From positions 1 through 64,000 of the forward strand of contig CAWDXO010000016.1 in the NCBI GenBank assembly GCA_963806335.1: DNA of 64,000 bases, read 5' to 3'. Positions within the stretch are counted from its first letter, which is position 1; each line of letters begins with the position of its first letter. The notes beneath the pieces were generated by a model. It was not told where the DNA came from. It saw only the letters and a program-made list of their open reading frames with translations, and did not search any database. A program made the position numbers and the translations under genes. The DNA is from Palsa-504 sp963806335 (GTDB lineage: Bacteria; Actinomycetota; Actinomycetes; Streptosporangiales; Streptosporangiaceae). Positions 24,711-32,889 of the stretch are shown piece by piece.

Positions 24711-26579
24711 ATCGGCGCGATCGCCTATTACATCGTGGTCCTGCTGGTGTACCTGGGCACCGACCTGCTGGCGGCCTGGGGGCTGAACCTGGAGTTCGGG
24801 GTGGCGGGCGTCGTCAACTTCGCGTACATCGTCCTGGTCGCGGCGGGCGCCTACTTCTACGCGGCGTTCACCCTCGGCCCTCCGGCGGCTTCCGGCGGGT
24901 TCCAGGACTACATCATCGGGGCGCGACTGCCGGTGGCGCTGGCCGTGGTGCTCACCGCCCTGATCTGCGGGGTTCTCGGCTGCGTGATCGGGATCACCGG
25001 GCTGAAGCGGCTCCGGGCCGACTACCAGGCCATGGTGATGCTGGTCATCTCGATCCTCGCCACCACCGTCGTCGGCGCCGACACCGGCCTGTTCAACGGC
25101 GACGCCGGGCTGAGCCTGATCCCGAACCCGATCGCCTCGGTGGACCCCTCGCATCGGGGCTGGTACTACGTCGCGCTCGTGGCGGTCATCTGCGTGCTGG
25201 CTTACTTGGTCCTGCGCCGGTTCACCACCGGGCCGTTCGGGCGCGTCCTGCGCGCGATGCGCGCGGACGAGGACGCCGCGACCGCGATCGGCAAGAACGT
25301 GGTGGGCCTGCGGCTGGCGGTCCAGGCGGTGGGCGGGATCTACGCCGGCCTGAGCGGGGCGCTGCTGGCCGGGTTCATCGGCGGCTGGTCCCCCTCTTCG
25401 TGGCAGTACGTGGAGACGCTGGCCCTGCTCACCGCCATCATCGTGGGCGGCCTGGGCAACGACGCCGGGGTGCTGCTCGGCACGGCCATCGTCCCGGTGC
25501 TGATCCTGCAGGGCGTGCAGTTCCTGCCGCAGATCAAGAGCTCGCCGCAGCTGACCGAGGACCTCGGCTGGATCATTCTCGGGGTGCTCACCATCGCCTT
25601 CGTGTTCAGCCGGCCGCAGGGGCTGATCCCGGAACGGCGCCCCAGGTACGCCGACCCCGGCCCTCGAGGCCTGGCCGCATGGGCGGCGTCGCGGCTGGGC
25701 CGGCCCAAGTCCCCGGTCCCTGCCCCGGCCCCGGCCCCGGCCGGGCTGGCCGCCCTGGTCACGATCCGCGCGAGCGCGCGGACGGCGGAAGCGGATCCGG
25801 CGGTCAACGGCGGCCACGCCGGCGGGCCGCCGATCCTCAGCGTCAACGACCTGGCCAGGAGCTTCGGCGGGGTGCACGCGGTCGACGGCGCGAGCTTCAC
25901 CGTCGCGCCCGGCCAGATCACCGGGCTGATCGGCCCGAACGGGGCCGGCAAGTCCACGGTGCTCGGCCTCATCAGCGGCTTCATCCGGCTGGAGGCAGGC
26001 ACGATCATTTTCGACGGCCGCGACATCGGTCACCTGGCCGCCCACCGGCGGGCCCGGCTGGGGATCGTGCGCACCTTCCAGCTGCCGCGCGAATTCGGCG
26101 CCCTGACCACCATCGAGAACCTGCTCGTCGCTCCGGCGCAGCGCGGCGAGTCCGCCGCCGGGGTGGCGGGCGGCCGCTGGCTGTGGGGCCGCGACGAGGA
26201 CCTGCTGGTGGAGCGGGCCCGCGGCCTGCTGACGCTGTTCGGTATGGCCCAGGCGGCCGATCAGCGAGCCGGGCGCCTGAGCGGCGGCCAGAAGCGCATG
26301 CTCGAGGTGATGCGGGCGCTGATGACGGGACCGCGGCTGCTGCTGCTCGACGAGCCGATGGCCGGGCTCGCGCCGGCCCTGGCCGAGCGGCTGGAGGCGG
26401 CCTGCCTTGAGCTCGCCGACGGCGGGATGTCTATCCTGCTGGTCGAGCATGAGCTGCGGGCTGTCGAGCGGCTCTGCTCGCAGGTCGTGGTGATGGCGCA
26501 GGGCAAGGTCATCTCGGAGGGCCGGATGGCCGAGCTGCGGACCAGGAAGGAGGTCCAGGACGCCTATGTCATCGGCTGA
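24711..26579 (+). CDS. livMG: fused Liv-type permease and ATPase (LivM-LivG)
   Basis: A protein of about 622 residues. The first 330 are a LivM-type permease (LVYLGTDLLAAWGLNLEFGV opening; AMRADEDAATAIGKNVVGLR coupling loop). The last 245 are a LivG-type ATPase with Walker A GPNGAGKS, signature LSGGQKRMLEVMRAL, Walker B LLLLDEPMAGLAP and HELRAVE switch region, joined by an Ala/Pro linker. The ideal ribosome binding site points to ATC 24711 as start; GTG 24735 is in frame but 30 bases from it. Such fusions occur in actinobacteria. It forms the importer with LivH and LivF. The 14-bp overlap with livF indicates coupling. Confidence 0.85.
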   Translation: MGAIAYYIVVLLVYLGTDLLAAWGLNLEFGVAGVVNFAYIVLVAAGAYFYAAFTLGPPAASGGFQDYIIGARLPVALAVVLTALICGVLGCVIGITGLKRLRADYQAMVMLVISILATTVVGADTGLFNGDAGLSLIPNPIASVDPSHRGWYYVALVAVICVLAYLVLRRFTTGPFGRVLRAMRADEDAATAIGKNVVGLRLAVQAVGGIYAGLSGALLAGFIGGWSPSSWQYVETLALLTAIIVGGLGNDAGVLLGTAIVPVLILQGVQFLPQIKSSPQLTEDLGWIILGVLTIAFVFSRPQGLIPERRPRYADPGPRGLAAWAASRLGRPKSPVPAPAPAPAGLAALVTIRASARTAEADPAVNGGHAGGPPILSVNDLARSFGGVHAVDGASFTVAPGQITGLIGPNGAGKSTVLGLISGFIRLEAGTIIFDGRDIGHLAAHRRARLGIVRTFQLPREFGALTTIENLLVAPAQRGESAAGVAGGRWLWGRDEDLLVERARGLLTLFGMAQAADQRAGRLSGGQKRMLEVMRALMTGPRLLLLDEPMAGLAPALAERLEAACLELADGGMSILLVEHELRAVERLCSQVVVMAQGKVISEGRMAELRTRKEVQDAYVIG

Positions 26580-27414
26580 CCCGGTACCCGACGCGGTGCC
26601 GCCCCAGCCCCAGCCCCAGCCCGCGCCGGCGCTCGCCACCAGCCAGCTTGTCGCCGGCTACGGCGACATCCCGGTCATCCGGGGGATAGACCTCGAGGTC
26701 AGGACCGGCCAGCTGGTCGCGGTCGTCGGGCCGAACGGGGCCGGCAAGAGCACGCTGCTCAAGGCGATCCTCGGCCTGGCCCGGATCATGGACGGCCGGG
26801 TCCTCGCCGACGGCACCGACATCACCGGCCGGCCGCTTGACCAGCTGGCGCGGCACGGCATCGGCTACGTGCCGCAGGTGGACGACGTCTTCGACACGCT
26901 GAAGGTCAGCGAGAACCTGAACATGGGCGGCTACCTGCTGGGCAAGGCCGAGCGGGCGGCGCGGATGACCGAAGTGCTCGAGATCTTCCCGGCCCTGCGC
27001 GCCAAGCTGAACCGGTACGTCGGCACGATGAGCGGCGGCGAGCGGAAGATGACCGCGATCGCCCGTGCCCTCATGCTCAACCCGCGGGTCCTGATCCTGG
27101 ACGAGCCGACGGCGGGGCTGTCCGCCGCGCTCACGGAGGCGGTGCTCAACGACCAGGTGCGCGCGCTGGCCGACCGCGGGCACGCCGTGCTGCTGGTGGA
27201 GCAGAAGGCGCAGGCCGCGCTGCGGCTGGCCGACACCGCGTCGGTGCTGGTGCAGGGGCGGGTCGTGATGTCCGCCCCGGCCGCCGAGGTGCTCGCGAGC
27301 GGCGAGATGGCCGAAGTGTTCCTCGGCGGGCACGTCAGCGTCAACGAGGCAAGCGTCGCAGAGGCAAGCGTCAAGGAGGCAAGCGTCAAGGAGGCAGAGG
27401 TGGCGGAGTCATGA
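26566..27414 (+). CDS. livF: Liv-type ABC transporter ATPase (LivF family) with repeated tail
   Basis: A 282-residue ATPase: Walker A GPNGAGKS, YVPQVDDVFDTLKVSENL (the LivF Q-loop region), signature MSGGERKMTAIARAL, Walker B LILDEPTAGLS. It starts inside the end of livMG. The last 24 residues are a repeat of EASVK-like units coded by 15-bp tandem repeats, absent from ordinary LivF. The stop overlaps the next gene's ATG (ATGA). It provides the second nucleotide-binding domain of the importer. Confidence 0.88.
   Translation: MSSADPVPDAVPPQPQPQPAPALATSQLVAGYGDIPVIRGIDLEVRTGQLVAVVGPNGAGKSTLLKAILGLARIMDGRVLADGTDITGRPLDQLARHGIGYVPQVDDVFDTLKVSENLNMGGYLLGKAERAARMTEVLEIFPALRAKLNRYVGTMSGGERKMTAIARALMLNPRVLILDEPTAGLSAALTEAVLNDQVRALADRGHAVLLVEQKAQAALRLADTASVLVQGRVVMSAPAAEVLASGEMAEVFLGGHVSVNEASVAEASVKEASVKEAEVAES
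27346..27405 (+). repeat. 15-bp tandem repeat in livF 3' end
   Basis: Four units based on GAGGCAAGCGTCAAG, the last diverged. They encode EASVA, EASVK, EASVK, EAEVA at the C-terminus of LivF. Confidence 0.85.
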
Positions 27415-29093
27415 CCGGGTCGCGGACCGGGGCGGAAGTCTTCGTCGACGTGCTCACCCAGGCCGGGGTGGACACCGTCTTCGGGCTGCCCGGCTCGACC
27501 GAGGCGGCGCTGCTCGAGGCGCTGCGCGAGCGCGGTGCATCCGGCGGCCCGCGCTACGTGCTCGGCCTGCACGAGGGCGCGGTCGTCTCGATGGCGGACG
27601 GCTATGCCCGGGTCACCGGCCGGCCGGGCGTGGTCTGCCTGCATACCAGCGTCGGCACGCTGAACGGCGCCAGCCAGATCTACAACGCCCGCCGCGACGG
27701 CTCGCCCGTGGTGGTGACCGCCGGGCACAAGGACACCACGGTGCTGAGCGAAGACGGATTCTGCGCGCATCCGCACCTGCCGGAGGCGGTGCGGCCGTTC
27801 ACCAAGTGGGCGCACCAGACGCTGAGCGCCGCCGAACTGGGCCACGACCTCTGGCGGGCGCTGCACGTCGCCATGACCGCCCCGGCGGGCCCGGCCTACC
27901 TGGCCGTACCGGAGGATTTCCTGCGCGGGCCGGTCCCGGACGGCGCCCCCGGGCCGCCGGTGGCCAACCAGGCGCTGTGGGCCGACGCCGGCCCGATCCC
28001 GGCTGAGGCGGCCTGTGCCGCCGTCGCGGCCGAACTCGCCGCCGCGCGCTGGCCGGTGATCGTGGTCGGCAGCGAGGCCCGCGACTGCGTGCCCGAGCTG
28101 CGGGCGCTCGCCGAGCGGCTGGCGGCGCCGCTGCTCGGCACGGACTTCACCGACCTGGCGGACCTGCCGTTCCCCACCGCGGATCCGCGGTTCCTGGGCC
28201 TGTACGGCGAGGACCCGGCGGTACTGGACGGCTGTGACCTGGTATTCGCGGTCGGCGCCCGGGTGTTCTTCCCGTTCTCGGCGGCCCGTCACCCGCGGCT
28301 GCCCGCCGGCGCCCGGCTGGTGCATATCCATCCCGACGCCGCGCAGGTGGGCCGGCGGGTGCCGACGGCGGCGGGGATCGTGGCGAGCCCGCGAGCGGCC
28401 CTGCGCGCCCTGGCCCCGCACCTGGACCGCGCCCTCGAGCGGTCCGCCGATCCGGCCGCGGCCGCGGCCCGTCCCGCCCGGCTCGCCCGCCTGCGATCTG
28501 ACCGCGAGCACGCCCGGCACGCCGAACGGACCGCCGGCACCACGCCGCTGCCGGTGCCAGCGGTCGCCGCCGAGCTGAATCAGGTGCTGCCACCGGACGC
28601 GATCGTCGTCGACGAAGGGGTGCGCTCGTCCACCCGGCTGCTACGCCACCTGGACATCGGCGACGGGCAGACGCTGCTGCGCAGCTCGGGCGGCGCGCTC
28701 GGCTGGGGGGTCCCGGCGGCGGTCGGCGCCCGGCTGGGCCGCCCGGACCGGCCGGTGCTCGCCGTGGTCGGCGACGGCAGCTTCCATTTCTCAGTGCAGG
28801 CCATCTGGACGGCGGTACAGCAGCAGGCCCCGCTGGTGGTGGTCGTCCTGGACAACGGCGGTTACCTGGCCGTCAAACGAGCGATCGAGGGGTACCTCGG
28901 GGTCGGCCACGACCCGCGGGCCCACCCCGGCACCGAGTTGCCCGGGATCGACCATGCCGGGGTCGCGGCCGGCTACGGGGCCGCGGGGCTGCGGGCGGAG
29001 CACCGGGGCGAGGTCGCCGCCGCGGTGAAGGAGGCCCTCGACTCCGGCGGAGTGCGGGTCGTCGTGGTCCCGGTCGAACAGGTACGGCCCTGA
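27411..29093 (+). CDS. thiamine-diphosphate enzyme (acetolactate synthase/benzoylformate decarboxylase-like)
   Basis: A 560-residue ThDP enzyme with three standard domains. The N-terminal PYR domain holds the catalytic Glu in LHEGAVVSMADGYARVTG (about residue 53). A central Rossmann-like domain follows, and the PP domain has the cofactor motif VVGDGSFHF ... LDNGGY (about 453-485). Sequence style is closest to benzoylformate decarboxylase/2-oxoacid decarboxylases rather than biosynthetic acetolactate synthase, and no regulatory subunit gene is present. Likely role: cleavage of a 2-oxo or 2-hydroxyacyl intermediate of the imported substrate. It is ATGA-coupled to livF and TGATG-coupled to the next gene. 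Confidence 0.8.
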   Translation: MTGSRTGAEVFVDVLTQAGVDTVFGLPGSTEAALLEALRERGASGGPRYVLGLHEGAVVSMADGYARVTGRPGVVCLHTSVGTLNGASQIYNARRDGSPVVVTAGHKDTTVLSEDGFCAHPHLPEAVRPFTKWAHQTLSAAELGHDLWRALHVAMTAPAGPAYLAVPEDFLRGPVPDGAPGPPVANQALWADAGPIPAEAACAAVAAELAAARWPVIVVGSEARDCVPELRALAERLAAPLLGTDFTDLADLPFPTADPRFLGLYGEDPAVLDGCDLVFAVGARVFFPFSAARHPRLPAGARLVHIHPDAAQVGRRVPTAAGIVASPRAALRALAPHLDRALERSADPAAAAARPARLARLRSDREHARHAERTAGTTPLPVPAVAAELNQVLPPDAIVVDEGVRSSTRLLRHLDIGDGQTLLRSSGGALGWGVPAAVGARLGRPDRPVLAVVGDGSFHFSVQAIWTAVQQQAPLVVVVLDNGGYLAVKRAIEGYLGVGHDPRAHPGTELPGIDHAGVAAGYGAAGLRAEHRGEVAAAVKEALDSGGVRVVVVPVEQVRP

Positions 29094-29305
29094 TGGTGTT
29101 CGGGCGCGACTGGGCCACGTCACCGCGGCGGTTCCGGGTGACCGTCGACCGTGACGTGCGCATCCCGCTGTCCGACGGCGCCGCTCTGGTGCCGGTGACC
29201 GAGGGCAACCTGCTCGGCACGTTCGTCTCCGGCGGGGTCCTGTCCACCGCCGCCGAGACCGTGCCCGCGGCGAAGATCGCCCGGCAGAAGGCGGGGCCGG
29301 CATGA
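29093..29305 (+). CDS. 70-residue hypothetical protein, possibly a hydrolase N-terminal remnant
   Basis: A short ORF overlapping both neighbours (TGATG at its start, ATGA at its end), so it is translated in the operon. Residues 13-31 (FRVTVDRDVRIPLSDGAAL) resemble the beginning of CocE/X-Pro-dipeptidyl-peptidase hydrolases, whose canonical start is DVRIPMRDGV. The catalytic domain is absent, and the rest (NLLGTFVSGGVLSTAAETVP) matches nothing I recognise. It is either a cut-down relic kept for coupling or a small functional protein. Confidence 0.55.
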   Translation: MVFGRDWATSPRRFRVTVDRDVRIPLSDGAALVPVTEGNLLGTFVSGGVLSTAAETVPAAKIARQKAGPA

Positions 29306-30978
29306 CCCTGCCCGGCGTGACCCCCTTCCCGCCCGAGTTCGCGGCGCGCTACCGTGCCCGCGGCTACTGGGAGGACCGCCCGCTCATCGCCCACTTCCTC
29401 GAGGTCTTCGACCGGTACGGGGACCGGGTCGCCGTCGTGGACGACGACGGGTCCTACACCTACGCCGAGCTGGCCGCCGCCTCGGAGCGGGTGGCGCTGA
29501 ACCTGCTTGACCTGGGCCTCGAGCCAGCCGACCGGGTGGTGGTGCAGCTGCCCAACACCCGCTGGTTCGCCTCGCTGTACTTCGCGTTGCAGCGGATCGG
29601 CGCGATCCCGATCATGGCGCTGCCCTCGCACCGCTTCACCGAACTGCGCCAGTTCGTCGGGCTGTCCGGCGCGGTCGCGGCCGCCGCCCCGGCGGCGGCC
29701 AGGGACGCCGACTTCGCCGAACTGCACGAACGGGTCCGCGCGGAGCAGCCGCAGCTCCGGCTGAGCATCCTGCAGGGCGGCCGGAGCGACCCGGCGGCCG
29801 GCCGGGTCAGCCTGGCCGAACTGCACGAACGCAGACCCGCCCGGCACACGCCCGCCGACCTGGACGCCATCGTCGCCGGCCTCGACCCGTGCGACCCGGC
29901 GGTTTTCCAGCTGTCCGGCGGGACCACCGGGATCCCCAAGCTGATCCCGCGCACGCACAACGACTACGCCTTCAACTCCAAGCTGGCCACCTCCGTCTGC
30001 GACATCCGCGACGGCGACGTGTTGCTCGACGTGCTGCCGATCGCGCACAACTTGCCGCTGGCCTGCCCGGGCCTGCAGGGGTTCCTGCTGTCCGGCGCGA
30101 CGGTGTGCCTGTCGGCGTCCACGCGGGCCCAGGCGGTGTTCGCGGCCATCGACCGCCACCGGGTCACGCACATTCACGTGGTGCCGGCGCTGCTCATCCG
30201 GTGGATCAACGATCCCGCGGCCGACCGCTATGACCTGGGCTCGGTGCGGGTCATCCAAAGCGGCGGCCAGCGGCTGCAGCCGGAGACCCGGCTGCGCACC
30301 GAACGGGTCTTCCGCCACGTCACCGTGCAGGAGAACTTCGGCATGGCCGAAGGCCTGCTCATGTTCGTCCGGCTGGATGACCCGCCCGAGGTCCGGTTGG
30401 AGACGGTGGGCCGGCCCGTCTGCCCCGACGACGAAGTGCGCCTGGTCGGGGAGGACGGGCTGGACGTCGCCGACGGCGAGATCGGGGAACTGCTGGCGCG
30501 CGGCCCGTACACGCTGCGCGGCTATTACAACGCCCCGCAGCACAACCAGCGGGCGTTCTCCGCGGACGGCTTCTACCGTTCCGGTGACCTGATGTGGCGG
30601 CACCCGAGCGGCAACTACGTGGTGGCCGGCCGGAGTAAGGACCTGATCAACCGGGGCGGGGAGAAGATCTCCGCGGAGGAGGTGGAGAACCTCATCCTCG
30701 CTCACCCGGCGGTGCTTAACGTGGCGTGCGTGCCGGTGCCCGATCCCGTGCTCGGCGAGCGGATGTGCGCCTGCGTGATCCTGCGGCCCGGCCGGACGCT
30801 GACCCTGCCGGAGCTGGCGGAGTTCCTCGCGGAGCAGGAGATCGCCCGGCACAAGCTGCCGGAAAGCCTGGCCGTCCTCGACCGCTTCCCGCTGTCCCCG
30901 GTCGGCAAGGTCGCCAAGAACGCCCTGGCCGCCATGCTTGCCCCAGATGTCGCGCTGGTGAACCGGGAGGACCGATGA
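29302..30978 (+). CDS. AMP-dependent aryl/acyl acid ligase (DhbE/EntE-like)
   Basis: A 558-residue adenylate-forming enzyme. Motifs are the P-loop QLSGGTTGIPKLIPRTHNDY (about 197-216), VQENFGMAEG, YRSGDLMWRHPSGNYVVAGR, and the C-terminal catalytic Lys in PVGKVAKNAL. The PRTHNDY variant and ENFGMAEGL are typical of 2,3-dihydroxybenzoate/salicylate-AMP ligases. It would activate an aromatic or related acid with ATP, then transfer it to CoA or a carrier. No siderophore carrier gene is nearby, and the importer and ThDP enzyme suggest catabolic CoA activation. It overlaps the next ATG by ATGA. Confidence 0.82.
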   Translation: MTLPGVTPFPPEFAARYRARGYWEDRPLIAHFLEVFDRYGDRVAVVDDDGSYTYAELAAASERVALNLLDLGLEPADRVVVQLPNTRWFASLYFALQRIGAIPIMALPSHRFTELRQFVGLSGAVAAAAPAAARDADFAELHERVRAEQPQLRLSILQGGRSDPAAGRVSLAELHERRPARHTPADLDAIVAGLDPCDPAVFQLSGGTTGIPKLIPRTHNDYAFNSKLATSVCDIRDGDVLLDVLPIAHNLPLACPGLQGFLLSGATVCLSASTRAQAVFAAIDRHRVTHIHVVPALLIRWINDPAADRYDLGSVRVIQSGGQRLQPETRLRTERVFRHVTVQENFGMAEGLLMFVRLDDPPEVRLETVGRPVCPDDEVRLVGEDGLDVADGEIGELLARGPYTLRGYYNAPQHNQRAFSADGFYRSGDLMWRHPSGNYVVAGRSKDLINRGGEKISAEEVENLILAHPAVLNVACVPVPDPVLGERMCACVILRPGRTLTLPELAEFLAEQEIARHKLPESLAVLDRFPLSPVGKVAKNALAAMLAPDVALVNREDR

Positions 30979-31877
30979 GACGGGTAGACCTGCACGCCTA
31001 CCCCGGCACGGCGGAGTGGATCGCGTCGCAAGGGCCGTACGTGGAGCCGCTGGGCCGGTACTGGAAGAAGCACTGGACGGCCAAGACCGAGGAGGAGGTC
31101 GTCGCGGACTTCGGCGCGCACGGCATCGAGGCGGTGCTGGTCGCGTTCGACATTGAATCGGTGACCGGAGCGCCGCCCTGCACGAGCGCTTACGTAGCCG
31201 GGATGCGGGACCGTCATCCCGGGACCTTCGTCGGCGCGTGGGGGACGGTGGACCCGCTGCGGGGCCCCGGCGCGGTCGCGGCGGCGGAACAGGCGGTGCG
31301 CGAGCACCGGGTGCTCGGCTTCCACTTCCATCCGATCATGGGCCGCTACTCGGTGGACGACCCGCAGTACCGGCCGCTGTTCGAGATGATCGACGCGCTC
31401 GGCGTCCCGGTGATGATCGATGTCGGCACGACCGGCATGGGCGCGGGCATGCCCGGCGGCGACGGCGCGGTGATCAGGCACGCCCACCCGCAGGCGATCG
31501 ACGCGCTCGCGGCCACCTTCCCCGGGATGACCGTGATCGCCGCCCATCCCGGCTGGCCCTGGGTGGACGAGATGACCGCGGTCGCGCTGCACAAGGGCAA
31601 CGTTTACTGGGAGCTGTCCGGCTGGGCGCCGAAGCACTTCCCGCCGGCCCTGAAGACCGACATCCGCGGCCGGCTCCGGGACAAGATCATGTTCGGTTCG
31701 GACTACCCCAGCCTGCCGCTCGACCGGCTGCTGCGAGAATGGGACGAACTGGGGTTCAGCGACGAGGTCATGCACAAGGTGTTCCACGCTAACGCCGAGC
31801 GGGTGCTCGCGCTGCCGGCGGCGGCGCCGGGCCGCCTCGGCGGAGCCGGAGCGCCGGCCGCGAGGAGGCAGCCATGA
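30975..31877 (+). CDS. amidohydrolase_2 family metal-dependent hydrolase/decarboxylase
   Basis: A 300-residue TIM-barrel protein of the ACMSD-like amidohydrolase_2 family, which hydrolyses or decarboxylates aromatic-ring-derived acids. Motifs include HFHPIMG, VIAAHPGWPW and FGSDYPSLP near the end. The usual first metal motif DxHxH reads DLHAY here, so one metal ligand is replaced by Tyr. ATG 30975 overlaps the ligase stop. Placed after the ligase it may act on the same substrate series. Confidence 0.8.
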   Translation: MRRVDLHAYPGTAEWIASQGPYVEPLGRYWKKHWTAKTEEEVVADFGAHGIEAVLVAFDIESVTGAPPCTSAYVAGMRDRHPGTFVGAWGTVDPLRGPGAVAAAEQAVREHRVLGFHFHPIMGRYSVDDPQYRPLFEMIDALGVPVMIDVGTTGMGAGMPGGDGAVIRHAHPQAIDALAATFPGMTVIAAHPGWPWVDEMTAVALHKGNVYWELSGWAPKHFPPALKTDIRGRLRDKIMFGSDYPSLPLDRLLREWDELGFSDEVMHKVFHANAERVLALPAAAPGRLGGAGAPAARRQP

Positions 31878-31893
31878 CCGGGCGAAGGGGGCG

Positions 31894-32889
31894 GTGGTGA
31901 GCGGTCAGCCCAGCAGCCAGCAGGGGGCGGTGGGCCGCCTGATCGAGCTGGGGTTCTCCCAGTACGAGGCGCGGGCCTACGTGGGGCTGCTCGGCCGTGA
32001 GCCGCTCACCGGGTACGCGCTGGCCAACGTCACCGGGATCCCGCAGCCGAAGGTGTACGAGACGCTGCGCCGGCTGACCGCGAAGGGCGTGGTCGCGGCC
32101 ATCGACTCCGAGCCGGCCAGGTTCGTGGCGGTGCCGGCCGACCAGCTCCTGGCTGACCTGGCGAATTCCTTCAAGGAACGGCTGGCCGGGGCCCAGCGCG
32201 AGCTCGCCAGCGCTGCTCAGCCGCCCGGCGTGAACGGCTACCGGGTGCTGCGTTCGTTCCCGAGCTGGCCGGCCATCGAGGAGCACACGGTCGAGCTGAT
32301 CGACGGTTCCCGCCGGCACGTCTACGTGTCGGTGAACTGCCCGGACCCGGCGGTCATCGGCGCCGCCATCGACCGCGCCGACGCCCGCGGCGTGGTGTGC
32401 GACGTGCTGCATTTCGGCGCGCCGATCGTCGAGTTGCGCCACGGGCGGACGGTCAGCCACGACAGCACCCGGGGCGTGGTCTACCGCCGGCACCAGGCCC
32501 GCCACGTGGCGGTGGTCGCGGACAGCGCGGACGTGGTGTGGGCGGTGGCCGAGAACGGCGTGGACTGGCAGTCCCTGGTCGGCCGCGACCCGCTGCTGGC
32601 CGCGCTGGCCAAGGGGTACATCAGGCACGACATCTACGTCCAGCAGATCTGGAATGAGTTCCACGATGTGCTGCAGGAACGCTGGGGCCCGGGGATGCAG
32701 CAGCTGGTGGGCGAGCTGTCCGCCCACCCCGCGCCCGGCCCCCGCCCCGCCGCGCCCGGCCCGCGCCCCGCCGCGCCCGGCCCGCGCCCCGCCGCGCCCG
32801 GCCCGCGCCCCGCCGCGCCCGGCCCGCGCCCCGCCGCGCCCGGCCCGCGCCCCGCCGCGCCCGGCGGGCGCAGCCACTCCGCGTCATGA
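31894..32889 (+). CDS. TrmB-family transcriptional regulator with repetitive tail
   Basis: A 331-residue regulator. Residues 15-75 are the TrmB winged HTH (LIELGFSQYEARAYVGLLGR, then GIPQPKVYETLRRLTAKGVV). The middle is the TrmB sensor-like domain (about 110-260), followed by PGPRPAA repeats. TrmB proteins bind a sugar or metabolite and control transport operons, so it probably regulates the surrounding importer operon. The start is GTG 31894 after AAGGGGGC, with GTG 31897 equally possible. Its stop overlaps the next start (ATGA). Confidence 0.8.
   Translation: MVSGQPSSQQGAVGRLIELGFSQYEARAYVGLLGREPLTGYALANVTGIPQPKVYETLRRLTAKGVVAAIDSEPARFVAVPADQLLADLANSFKERLAGAQRELASAAQPPGVNGYRVLRSFPSWPAIEEHTVELIDGSRRHVYVSVNCPDPAVIGAAIDRADARGVVCDVLHFGAPIVELRHGRTVSHDSTRGVVYRRHQARHVAVVADSADVVWAVAENGVDWQSLVGRDPLLAALAKGYIRHDIYVQQIWNEFHDVLQERWGPGMQQLVGELSAHPAPGPRPAAPGPRPAAPGPRPAAPGPRPAAPGPRPAAPGPRPAAPGGRSHSAS
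32731..32865 (+). repeat. 21-bp tandem repeat, six units
   Basis: Six consecutive 21-bp units (consensus GCGCCCGGCCCGCGCCCCGC plus C), then a partial unit. Each encodes APGPRPA. Units are almost identical at DNA level, pointing to recent expansion by slippage. Confidence 0.95.

Noticed and set aside
24588..26639. A 683-codon open frame on the minus strand opposite livMG
   Set aside because: It mirrors the third-position GC bias of the real gene. Its translation is low-complexity Asp/Arg/Gln/His with no domain, and the plus strand encodes clear Liv domains.
32731..32865. CRISPR array
   Set aside because: Units are contiguous with no spacers and lie in frame within a coding sequence.
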